Of a DNA stretch of 64,000 nt, positions 12,733 to 23,380 are shown one piece after another. The notes beneath the pieces are model-generated. The model did not search any database. It was not told the DNA's origin and saw only the letters and a list, made by a program, of their open reading frames with translations. The number at the start of each line of letters is the position of its first letter. The stretch's first letter is position 1. Origin of the DNA: Sphagnum magellanicum (taxonomy: Eukaryota > Streptophyta > Sphagnopsida > Sphagnales > Sphagnaceae). A program made the position numbers and the translations under genes. The stretch is from assembly GCA_021904315.1 (NCBI GenBank), contig CM038919.1:16795666-16859665 (forward strand), in the 5' to 3' direction.

Positions 12733-13645
12733 TGTTGCAACCCTAGCCTTGGGCTTACAACCGAGGCAAATGGCTTGCAAGGGTGCGGGCCAAAACTAAG
12801 CTCGGGAGTCACATTGTCATGCCTTTGGGAGTGCAAAAGAGTGTGAGGGAAAAAACCCTCACACTCCCAAGTGAACTCCCATGTTGGGAGTTGGAGTCCC
12901 GTTGGACTTTTGAATGTTCAAAGAGTGATTGCAAGGGTCAAAACCCAATGATTCAAAGAATTATTCATATCATTGGAAATGTATTGAAACGTAGATGTTT
13001 AAAATGGGCTCGCATGAGCCATTTGGACATCTGAAACACAAGTTATGGCCAAAAGAAGGGCCGGGAGTCAAATTGGCAATTTGACTCCCGACCATTAAAA
13101 GTTGATAATCACCCCGATTTCCTTGCGTCCAAGTAACGTGTGACATATCGTTGAAAAGCTCTCAATGACGGCTAAAAATTTGTTTTAGAACTTATTTCAA
13201 TCGGAGATCTGCACACAAAGTTTTGGGGCCCCAAAGTCGTGGGAGTCCCAACTTTGGCAATTTCGAGACTCCCACTTGGGAGTCTCGGGACAAAAAGCCA
13301 TTTGGATGTGGCCCTTGTGAAGAGGCACAAAATATACTATAAAGGGGAAGGTGGTGGCTTCCCTTAAGTCTAGCTGTGGTGAGTCTTGTGAGTCTAAGTT
13401 TGCCCGTGGCTTGTCTTAGCACCAAAAGTGTTACAATTATGCACTAACCACCTTGTGTTGGTTTTGTGTAGGTCCGTGTGAGTAATTGATGCTTGTCAAT
13501 TTTCCTAGTCCCATCCCGAAGCTCCAGTACGCCCTTCTACCCCTTAAAGGGATGTGAGCTAAGGAGCATGCCCCGACTCCTTGCTTTTCCATTTTCTTCA
13601 ATTTGGACTCACATTTGAGTCCATTAAAGAACTTGGGGTGCATCA
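12733..13645 (+). mobile_element. Family-2 LTR, copy 2 (solo LTR within gypsy pol)
   Basis: A 913-bp unit with TG...CA termini (TGTTGCAACC ... GGGGTGCATCA). The flanking 5-mers are TTATA and TTGTA, a target duplication with one mismatch. It matches the 33384-34202 copy along its length and the 5065-5935 copy in inverse. A TATA-like box (TATAAA, 13338-13343) sits in the middle, as expected for an LTR promoter. It is dense in GGGAGTC/GACTCCC motifs and holds a near-perfect hairpin at 13062-13090. No internal domain is attached, so it is a solo LTR left by recombination. Confidence 0.85.
13062..13090. repeat. 13-bp-arm hairpin in family-2 LTR
   Basis: Perfect inverted arms of 13 bp (starting CGGGAGTCAAATT) around a 3-nt GGC loop. 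The homologous block at 33616-33644 keeps the structure with one changed pair. In copy 1 only the outer GACTCCCGAC side remains. Confidence 0.9.
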
Positions 13646-14640
13646 TTGTAGGTCCATGCAAACACATCTTTATATTTTAATAACAACTTATTTAAAGAAT
13701 TCATGTTCTCCTTAGCTAATTGAACATTCACCATGATTTTGTTAGAAGATTTTTCGTTGTTCCCAAATTGATTTGCAACAGTTATTATTTTTTAATTAGC
13801 ATCCATCTTGCAATCTTTAATTCTTGTACTCGAACTTTAGTTGATGTTTCATTACTATGTACTTGATTTGGTCTATGGTGATAGTAGGTCTTAGGATACA
13901 CCTTGTCCTCTATATTGACCTTAGGTTTTTTATCCAAAATAATTTTTGCACTATTTAAAAAAATATAAGAACTCAACAAAATTATGCTTTGGATTATGAA
14001 ATTTTCATAATTCTTTCAAGTTATATTGTATTAATTACAACTATATTCAGAGTTTCTAACGATAAGCTAATTGTACCAATAGAAAATAATTCAAGTTCAT
14101 TGGTCAACATTAAATCTTCTTCCTCATCTATAATGCCATTATGATAATCAATGCATAATAAGATTTTTAGTTTTTTCAGGTTAATGCCTAAGTGTTTAAT
14201 CATAACTATGGTTCAAATTGTACCATTTCCTTTGTATCATGATCATGTTATTCCCCTAATCATGTGTTGCTTTTGCATCTTTAAGCCAAGGTCTATCAAA
14301 CAACATGGAATAACTCAAATTTATGACAATGTTTTGTAGGACTGTAAATGTATTTATGTATGGTATACCATGTACATACATTTTCAAATTTTTGATCAAC
14401 CTTAGAAGTTTGGTTGTGGTTTAATTTGCCATCCACAAGATTATATAAGGTGTAGGTTTTGACTTAGGCAATCTTAACTTAGCTCTTAATTGTTCTATGA
14501 TAATATTTACCCCAAATCCTCCATCCAAGAGTACACACAATGCCAAAATGTGGTTTTTATGACTAAGACATTTTGTGATTAATGTTTAAACATAATCATG
14601 TAATCATATGTGGCTTTTAATCGTTACCATTTTAATGATT
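13646..14640 (-). pseudogene. Gypsy protease region remnant
   Basis: On the minus strand near 14.50-14.53 kb a protease-like motif reads LLDGGFGVNIIIEQLRAKL, with the LDGG core where aspartic proteases have D-S/T/G-G. It continues as LPKSKPTPYNLVDGKLNHNQT, matching the segment between gag and RT in this gypsy lineage. Stops and shifts follow. The open minus frame at 13785-13979 (KKPKVNIEDKVYPKTYYHH) is probably part of the same polyprotein. Confidence 0.75.
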
Positions 14641-16010
14641 ATGGTCAAAATTATGACTACACAACTAGTGTATTCATATTGAAGAAATATTTGAATTTGA
14701 CATAATATAACCAAATTCAATTTAGTTTGAAATGGATAAACAAATGTTTAAATAATCTAGTTTAATTTACCATAACTTAAATTGGCCTACTTTAACACAA
14801 TTTAATTTACTTTAGCATAATTTAAGGATGCAAATGGGTTAAAAAAAGCCATCGGTGCGCCCCCTTAAATGACTATTTTTTGGAAAATATTTTTGGAATA
14901 TTCTTCAACAAAATCTTCAAAAAAATCTTTTAAATGTTTTTATGGTCTTATTTTGTTAAGGTTTGTTTTTTAAATTTGCCAAAAAATGTCATTTTCAAAG
15001 TTTTCCAAGTCCATTTACAAGTATTTTTAGTACTTAAAAGCAATGGTTACAAATCTTTTTACACTAATTTTGAAGGTCCAAATGTTAATGAAATGATTTC
15101 ATATTTTGAACATATATAAAATAAGATATTAAATTTGATAATGTGTAAAAATTTCAATTTATTTTCAAGTTAAAATTATTTTTAAAACATTTGGTGTAAA
15201 AACGCAAAATTAAGTAGTGATTATGCATGTTTTTGACTCCTATTAGCATAATTGCACCCCCAAATAACATAATTTAATTTAATTTATCTTAATTTAGCCT
15301 AAATTAACATAATTGAAACTAATTTAAATTAATTTATCTTAATTTGTCTATCCTAATTTTAACCTAGCAAAATATAAGTAGCTTGATTTAACTTGGTTTA
15401 ACCACTTTTTGTTAGTTTTAAGAAAAAACCAAATTAAAGCATATTTAACCAAAATTTGCCCAACTTTAGCTTAAATGGTTGAATTTAGCGATGTGTTACC
15501 AAGTCCATTCAAATTTAGCTTTATAAATAGCCATGTTTAACCAAATTTAGTGCCAATACCCTATTTTAGCTTAACTTATCCAAACTTTATTAAGTCTAGC
15601 CAAGTTTAATTTAAAAATAATCATGTTTAGCCAAATATAGTTTCAATACCCTAATTTAGCCTAATTTATCCAAGTTTTGTTAAGTTTAACCTCAATACTC
15701 TAGTTTATCTTGATTTATCAAATTTTACAAAATTTAACCAAATTTAATTTAAATAGCCATGTTTAGTCTTGTTTTATCAAATTTTTATCCAAATGTAACT
15801 AGGTTTAACCCAAGTAACCAATTTTACCAAATTTTACCTAAATCACTAAGTTTAGCCAGATTTTACCAAATTTTGCCAAGTTTTGCTTCAATATTCTAGT
15901 TTAGTTTAATTTATATATTTTACCAATTTTATCTTCAATACCATAGTTTAGCCAAATTTATCTAAGTTTTGTTAAGTGTAACCAAATTTAACCTAAGTAT
16001 ATTTTTTGTG
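14641..16010. repeat. Degenerate AAATTTA/CCTAATTTA-type tandem tract
   Basis: About 1.3 kb made almost wholly of short variants of AAATTTAACC, TAATTTAGCC and TTAACC. A longer phrase (CAATACCCTA then TTTAGC, TTATCCAA, TTGTTAAG) returns near 15555, 15646 and 15937. The period is irregular, so this is a drifted array, not a clean satellite. It lies between the gag-like and protease parts of the gypsy element. Confidence 0.75.
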
Positions 16011-16079
16011 TTGTTGCACAATCTCCCACTTCATTCCCATAGTAGCAATGTGTGAATAAAATTGTAATCCAAATTGAAA

Positions 16080-16800
16080 TATTGTGGTTAAGAAATTGTC
16101 AACGATAAGTGTTTGTATACTATTGGTTAATTCAATAATCTTTCATAATACACCTCTACTTTTCTTGTGGATTTTTGTTTCAGGTTCTTCAACTATATAT
16201 ACATTTGTTCATCATTTTGCATAGTCTGATAGCTAACATCTACAGAAAGCTTGCTTTAGATTTGCAAATCTACATGATTTCGCATGTAGTTGTTACATTA
16301 GTCAAATGCAATATCTCTCAACATAAAATTGAATAGATAGTTATTTCTTCATTTATCATTTCACCATTAACTTTGATAGTAGCTTTGGATATTCATACAC
16401 AAACATCTGAATCAAAGTCTTTCTTATACTCAGGATAATTCAATGGTCTCCTGGAAGGCCTAAAATAGGGTACTACAGGTTGCATATATGTTATTGTAGC
16501 ACCTCTTGGGGGTTTTGGAGGATCACATCCTAGATCTAGTGGTACTAATTTAATAATAACTATATTATGGAAAGGTGTTTTTGAAATGAATTTCACTAGT
16601 ACTTCTACATCAAATTCCACTACTGTAAATTTTCTTGCACTAAAACTAAGTGGTACTGCTTTAAAGCCACTAGAATAATTTCTTTCTAAAGTCTCAACAA
16701 GTTTTAGAGGAACCATATTGTACAAGGAATCATTATCAGTTGGTACTGTAGGAATTTCATCATTCCTCATGGATATTAAATATCCTACCATAGTCACAAA
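16080..16800 (-). pseudogene. Gypsy gag-like remnant
   Basis: An open minus-strand frame at 16393-16797 contains PPKPPRGATITYMQPVVPYF and then NYPEYKKDFDSDV. It is followed downstream, across stops, by KATIKVNGEMINEE and a decayed NNYM/QNDEQ-like stretch. From memory this resembles the gag N-terminal region of plant gypsy elements; I have no search to confirm it. The frame opens at GTG, so no start codon is claimed. It is probably a decayed nucleocapsid precursor. Confidence 0.5.
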
Positions 16801-19017
16801 CTAGATCTATTTAGGTATGCATCCATCACAATAACTTCTTGCACCCCATTATCAACTGTGGTAACATCTTACAGTACAATGTTAGTCATTCCTCCATGAA
16901 TTGTTATGCCACCATGTTGTGGAACCATGGCATCTAATAGTGGGGTAGATGCAAGCTACAATGGCTCATTTTTTGTGCCATTATGGACTATATGCGGAGT
17001 GTATTCTATTCAAATGCCACAAGTGCATTGTAAATCATCAATTTGACAAAAATATTGCCAACTTGAATAAGAATATTTATTGAGGGGTGAAATTCAATAA
17101 ACATACACTAATCATATATACTGGACTTTTTGAATGAACAAATGGACTATAACTTAAGTTCTACATTAACATTCAAATGTACTTTTGATTTCATTTCAAT
17201 ATTTTTTATAGGGATTCAATATATGATACATGATGGGGAAAAAAAATGGATTGAAAATAATTACAACAAAAACTTTAACCAACAAATAACTAGGGGCTTT
17301 GAATGACCATATTTGAACCTTATTTTCAAAAGTCCCAATCTTGGATTGATATTTTTTACCCTTAACGTGTATGTTAAAGAGTTTTTTAAATGAGCAACCT
17401 TTCATATAGAGTTTATTCTAGTTGATTAATCACCACATACGACCCACTCAACATTGGTTTTTAATGTTTTTTTCCATTTTAGTGTTAATATATGGACTTC
17501 ATATGGACTTTTGGGACTAGGATTCTTATCGCTTTTGAGCCACCTTAACTTGCATATACCTAGTGCCATGTTTTTTAATCTAGGCACAAACTCTGTACTT
17601 TTGAAAGTTACAAGTCTTGCATTACTTAGAGCTCAAAATGGTTTGTAGTCATCTTAACTTTCTCTGGAGCAGAATGAAACAATTTAATGATTCGAAGTAT
17701 TTTGACCTCAGAAGGAATCCTTTGTACATCACCTTTCTTTGTGGTGTTGTGTGGATTATTCTAGTTTTGTAGTTGTGTTGCCGATACCATGTTTAGCAGA
17801 ATGGCCAATAGATTATGGTCATCTTTTAAATTCTAGTTATTTTGGGTGTGGCAATGAATGATCATTGCATTTCGTACATCTCACTCAATAAATGGACAAT
17901 CCATAAGATAATGGTCTTTGTATCTATAGAAGCTACAATGATTGATTGTGAATTTGAGTTGTTATGTATGTTTTGATTATATTTATTCCATACATGTTTT
18001 CCTAGTAATAATATGGGTCAATGAATGTGCTTGATCTTGGACTCGCTAGTTTGCATTACATTAACATTGTTCACTGGCCATATTTCGATGTTGATCGCCA
18101 CTATTGGTGGAGTGTTGCGCTTAGTTCTATTCTCCATCCCAGTTTGATAAACTATTTCATTTACAAAAGCCGGTTCTTTTGGATCCTTAGTCTATAATAC
18201 AATCTCAACACATTATGGTAATATTTGTTTAGCTTCATCATTGTCCAAGTTTTCATCCCACTCTTCATGGGTTTGATAGTATTGAGATGAAGCAAGTGAA
18301 ACCTTTGTCTGTGGATCTTGTTTCCATACCTACCTATACATTTTAATGGATGTGTAGTATCTCCTTGGATCTGTATAGATTACCATGTCTTTGGGTTTGA
18401 CAAACTCATCTTTGTTCTTTCCTATACCTCCATTACAAATCTATAGGGCTAACCTTGATTGCATTGTTTACCCACCCGTTTGGTTTAACTTCTAGAGGTT
18501 TTGCCCTCATTGATAACCATGCTTGAACATTAGATCACCTCATTGTTCTACCAATAAATGTTTCCCAAGGTTCCATATCTATTGTAGATAGTGTCTTGTA
18601 TCTTGCATGTTGTTCTTCTATCCTAGGTATTTTTGGCATAATATATTGTATTTTTTTCTAGAATACATAACTACATTACGTCATTCACAAACTCTATTTC
18701 TTCTTCTACTACATTTTCCTTTTCATTCTATTACATTGTTGTTTGTTCTAATTGTTTTTATAGACTTTGGGTCACCATTCGATTTATGTTGTTTCCATTT
18801 TACCACTCTTCCTTGGTTTTTTGCCACATATTTAAATCCTAATAATAACTATTTGCTCATATCTAATTCTTAACAATTTTCTTCACCAATTCTGAATTTG
18901 TAGATCAAAGAAAAATAAAATTTCTTCACAATAACCTTTTTGTACTTCTTGCAAAACAATGAAACCAAGGCATATCATGAACACTAATTTCGACCTTGAA
19001 TTCATCCCAAGGACTAA
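16801..19017 (-). other. 5' internal region of gypsy element with CCHC-like patch
   Basis: Between the gag-like segment and the 5' LTR I see no intact gene. At 17893-17943 the minus strand encodes CSFYRYKDHYLMDCP, which resembles a CCHC zinc knuckle (C...KDHYLMDC) with its second Cys lost. This part may be a leader open frame or older gag sequence. The rest is broken in all frames. Confidence 0.4.
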
Positions 19018-19530
19018 TGTTCCAACATCATTTTAAATTTAAATTTTGTTATTTTAGCATGTTAATTTTGAGTCACATAATATGTACTTGAACAAATACA
19101 TAATCCAAAATGTAATTCAATCAACATTATCTTATAACACCTAAATCTGCATGGTTGAATCTATAACAATTATGCAATAGTTCCACTTCTCATATTGATG
19201 AAAAGAGAAAACAACAAATTATGGAAAATAACGTGTTCCTCATTAGTTATTTAAACTTTGAAAATTACTTCGCTCCAAACTTTGTGTTCCAAAAAAAACA
19301 CACTTCCAACTCCAAGGCATCTTAAATTCCCTTTCATCTCCCACCCTAAAATTGATTTGAATTCAACTTCAACAATCCTAATATCACCTAGTCATCCTCC
19401 ACTATTGTTCGCTTTATTCCTACTGAATTTCTTCTATCCAACCTATCCAAAATAAACATCACAACTTTTATTCACTATTCCCATGCAACCTAATTTGTTT
19501 AATTACTATAATATAGTTCTACACTTAACA
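19018..19530 (-). mobile_element. Right LTR-like copy (5' LTR of giant gypsy element)
   Basis: A 513-bp direct repeat of 2839-3404 with intact TGTT...AACA ends. Read on the minus strand it starts TGTTAAGTGTAG and ends GTTGGAACA. The sequence just inside it begins TTAGTCCTTGGGATG on the minus strand; I could not match this confidently to a tRNA primer-binding site. Confidence 0.7.
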
Positions 19531-20880
19531 TAGTTACAAGAGAATGACATGTTAAATGAATATTTTAATGATAATATATAATCTGTAGAATAAGCAATGA
19601 TGCAAAAAATCTCGGGAAGAACTAGAGGTTGCAATTTTCCCAAAGCAATGGATGCCACAAGCATTGATGGAAAAAATTCCTTGGACTTAGCCAAAAACAA
19701 GAACTACAAGAAAAAGACAAAAGAAGGGATTCATATATGCATTACAACATAATGAAGAAATGACAACATCATTCCGTTTTAAAAGGATGTGGGATACATT
19801 TTTGACTAAATAATTAAATGGAATCAAGCTGATGAAGAAATAAACAAAATTGATTTCAACCAATTTCAAGATGAGAAACAAAGGTGTTAAGTAAATTCCA
19901 CAATAAAATAAAAATAATAGATAAGGCAAATGTAATTAAACGAAAAAAAGGAAAGAACAACCCACGAATGTTCCTATCAGAATGCTAATTCATTTGAACT
20001 AATATATCCAATAGTTCATTACATTGTAGTTAACATAAGGTGTTTGTGTTTTTGGGTCTTGTTTCATAGTGACATTGGTTGAAACAAAATAATGTTGTTG
20101 TAACCACACTTACATGTATGGATTCTTGGTGTAATAAGGACATTTGTCCCTTATATTGTCCTCATGAAATCCAGTTTGTTTGCATAAAGTGACCTTTCAT
20201 TTTCCATGTGAAAATGAAAAATATTTGCCTTATAATGAAATTTATTCTCCAATAATGTACAAGTTTTTAAGGTGGGATTTAAGTGGTTGTGCAATCATAT
20301 GCCAAAGATGAAGTGGATAAGATTAGATTAAATCTTTTGTAGTGTCATGATAAAATAAAACAAAAGTACTTATGGCCATGCAAATTCTTTAAATTTGCTA
20401 TTATACATAGTTTAAGCCTTCAATGGTTGATTTCCACTTTATTAGTTATCCAAGAAACTTTCATTTATAATTTTTGTATCTTGTGTTCATAATTCAATTT
20501 AAGTTATGTATTTCCTTCATTAGGTTTATTCACTAGTTTTGACTAGTGATTATCCAAGGAAATAATGTTGTAATATCATAACATTAGTAACTCTTTGGTC
20601 AAATTGACATAATGTATGGGTTTTATAACAACCAATAATTGTATAAGATCGATAAAATTTACAAAAAGTAAATGGTAATGATTTAGAAAATTGTGATGAC
20701 ATTAGTATAAAAGTGATGTGCAATTCATTAGCCTAAATCATTATCAAACCTTAAAAATGAAATGGGTTGATTCCACCCTAGACATTTCACCTTGTTTAAA
20801 ATTATTTCACTATAGGTTCATTATGTAATCATCATGTTTCATTATTAGTTGACATAATTTTAATTGAAATAATTCATCAT
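19531..20880. other. AT-rich gene-free stretch
   Basis: I see no supported gene, repeat family or RNA here. Short open frames are biased to A/T-rich codons and lack motifs. Confidence 0.55.
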
Positions 20881-21900
20881 AAAAAATAATTTTATTTTGA
20901 TGCTATTGGTTTAAGTACCCAAGGCTATTTAAAGCCATTTAAAATTATTTTATTTTATGTTTTGAAAATTATTGAAAATTATTTCACCCTAGGTTATTTT
21001 TTACTATTTTAAATTATTTCACCCTATGCTATTTTTTTTATTGTTTTAGATTATGCACCTTAGGATATCTTAAACTATTTACCCTAGGTTGTTATTGCCT
21101 ATTATAATTTATTTTATCTTAAGCTATTTAAGGTTATTTAAGGTTATTTTAAGTTATTATAATTTAGGTTATTTTTGGTTATTCTACCAAAAATTATTAT
21201 CGATTATTCTAGGTTATTTCACTTTAGGATATTTTAAACTATATTACCTTATGTTATTTTTCATTATTATAAGCAATTCTACCTAAAGCTATTATTAACT
21301 ATTATCATCTATTCTATGTTATTTCACCTTAGGCCATTTTAAGCCATTTTGACTATTATATGTTATTATAGGTATTTGAAGTTATTATAAGTTATACCTT
21401 AAATTATTTTAAGTTATGTAACCCTATGTTATTTAAGATTATATTACCTTGAGCCTTAAATTGTAAACCTAATTTAAAATATATTACATATTTTAAGGTG
21501 AAATATCCAAAAATAACCTAAGGCGGAATAATTTTAAAATTGAAAATAAATTAAAATAATCAATAATAACCTTGGGTGAAATAGCCTAAAGTGAATTGAC
21601 TTAGAATAATTTAAAATAACCTAGAATAACCAGAAATGAAGGATATAATAATTTAAAATGAAATAACCTAAGGTGTAATAACCTAAAGTATTTGAAATTA
21701 GTCTAAGGTGAAGTAATTTATAATAATTTAGAATAAATTAAATTGATTTAGGGTACAATATTAACTTAGACTACCAAAGGATGGATTACCTAAAAATAAC
21801 TTAGAATAGCCTACGGTCGAATAGCTTACATTGATTTAGGAATACCCTAAAATAATTTACACTAACCTAAGAATAACTTGGGATTAATTAAAAAACCTAG
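20881..21900. repeat. Head-to-head degenerate array (inverted)
   Basis: From about 20.95 to 21.45 kb the plus strand repeats variants of TTATTTCACCTTAGGTTATTT. From about 21.48 to 21.87 kb the complement appears instead, as AAATAACCTAAGGTGAAATA. The strand switch falls near 21.48 kb. The halves could pair as a long imperfect hairpin of several hundred bases. The units are too drifted to count exactly. Confidence 0.8.
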
Positions 21901-23380
21901 CCTATGGTAATTCAAACATAAGTTAGAAAAAAAATGTGCATAATAATGGTGACAAATCATCACTTATTTAAATAATGAACAAATTATTTCACTTATTTAA
22001 GTAATGGTCCAATGGTTAAGGACTTGCTCCTCAAACATAAAAATAAGGAGAGGTGAGAAGTTCAAACTTTCACACTTGCACTTTAAGTTGGTATGTTAAA
22101 TGGTTTAGATATGCATAAAATAATTTAGGTGGCTAGCTTAACTTAGGTTCCTTAGTGTAATTATGAACTTAGGAGGTTAGCTTAATGAATTAACTATTAA
22201 TGAATTTGATCTTAATTATTAATGAATTCATTTTTTCATAACAATTGATTTTTATTCATCAAGGGGTTGACCATTTTCACCGTAATAAATTTGTTCAAGT
22301 TCATTCAAAATTTAATGAAATACATAATGAAATGGGACACATATTCGTGTAATGTGAAAAAATAGAAATATTTGATGAGAAAAAATCAATTGTTTCACAC
22401 ACATGCATTAGGGATGACTTGTGTAATAAATGTTGGATAAATATTTTTTTAACATGATAATCATTATTATAAAAACTTTGTTATGACAAGTTTTTCATAA
22501 CATGTGGAATGGGATTGAAAAGTGATCCTTTGGATTGGGTATTAACTATGATGAAAAAATTGCCAATGTTGTTCACAAAGCCTTTTAGTTTGTTGATTTT
22601 AGTGTTTGGGGTGGAGGAATGGACTTTTTAACAACATATTATGTTACATTTATTACTAGACCTACTTGGAAATGGGCAACAATGTTGATGTCATTCTTTC
22701 TTAATTTGTGTTGGAAAATTTATACATGATTACATTTTGTTCTTTGAAAACATTAGAAAGTGATGGATACAAGGACTAATTAACCAAATGGATTATTCTT
22801 GCAAGGATTGTAAAAATGTTAATTAAGAAACAATATTTATAAACTTGATGATTTATATCATTAATCACTTACAAAGTGACAAGAAACAATAATTACAAAC
22901 AATGATTTGTAATCACTTTGTTTAAAGTTAGATTAGATACTTGGGCATTCTATTTCAATGGACCAAATCCTCTAGGCTATTACACTTGCAAACCATTCAA
23001 TTGAAGTAGATAATAGTGATTTAAAGTCACTTTGCTTAAAATTTAGGTGGGTCTTGTATTTCAATCCCCCTCTAGGCTATTTACACATGATAATTCTCTA
23101 AGCTACTTAATTCAACTAGATAACTTAGAAAGGTCCAATGAAAGTTGCTTATGCTTTTCAAAAAATTGGCAATAATAATTTTTGGAACTTGAAATTTTGG
23201 TTAAAAGAATTTGGGTAACAATCATGATCACAAGATCATAATAAAATTTATTACAAATGTTCAAATATTATTTCACTATATGTTCAACTTTGGTTTGAGA
23301 AGTGTACTAACTTCAATTTCTCACAAAAATAGAACTCCTCTTTTAAAAAATCACTCATGGTTTTCATCCTAACTAATGAA
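21901..23380. other. Gene-free stretch 3' of the NLR
   Basis: No gene is supported. A minus-strand AATAAA lies at 23252-23247, about 130 bp past the NLR stop codon, and is a reasonable polyadenylation signal for that gene. Confidence 0.5.
23247..23252 (-). terminator. Candidate poly(A) signal of the NLR gene
   Basis: AATAAA on the minus strand about 130 bp after the stop codon. The position is plausible for plant 3' processing, but the hexamer is common in AT-rich DNA. Confidence 0.35.

Larger units (their letters stand above)
2839..19530 (-). mobile_element. Giant nested Ty3/gypsy retrotransposon (inferred full span)
   Basis: Two direct LTR-like copies (2839-3404 and 19018-19530) bracket minus-strand gag-like sequence (16.1-16.8 kb), protease (14.3-14.6 kb), RT (11.76-12.7 kb), RNase H (11.5-11.76 kb) and integrase (10.4-11.5 kb). 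That is the Ty3/gypsy order. A polypurine tract sits inside the left LTR, as expected for a minus-strand element. The span is about 16.7 kb including two family-2 LTRs and a low-complexity tract. All frames have many stops, so it is dead. Flanking 5-mers (CCTAA on the left, TAGTT on the right) do not match, so I could not confirm a target duplication. The two LTRs may instead belong to separate insertions. Confidence 0.6.

Noticed and set aside
20881-21900. CRISPR-like or satellite array
   Set aside because: Units are too variable, lack unique spacers, and reverse orientation. The surrounding genes are eukaryotic.
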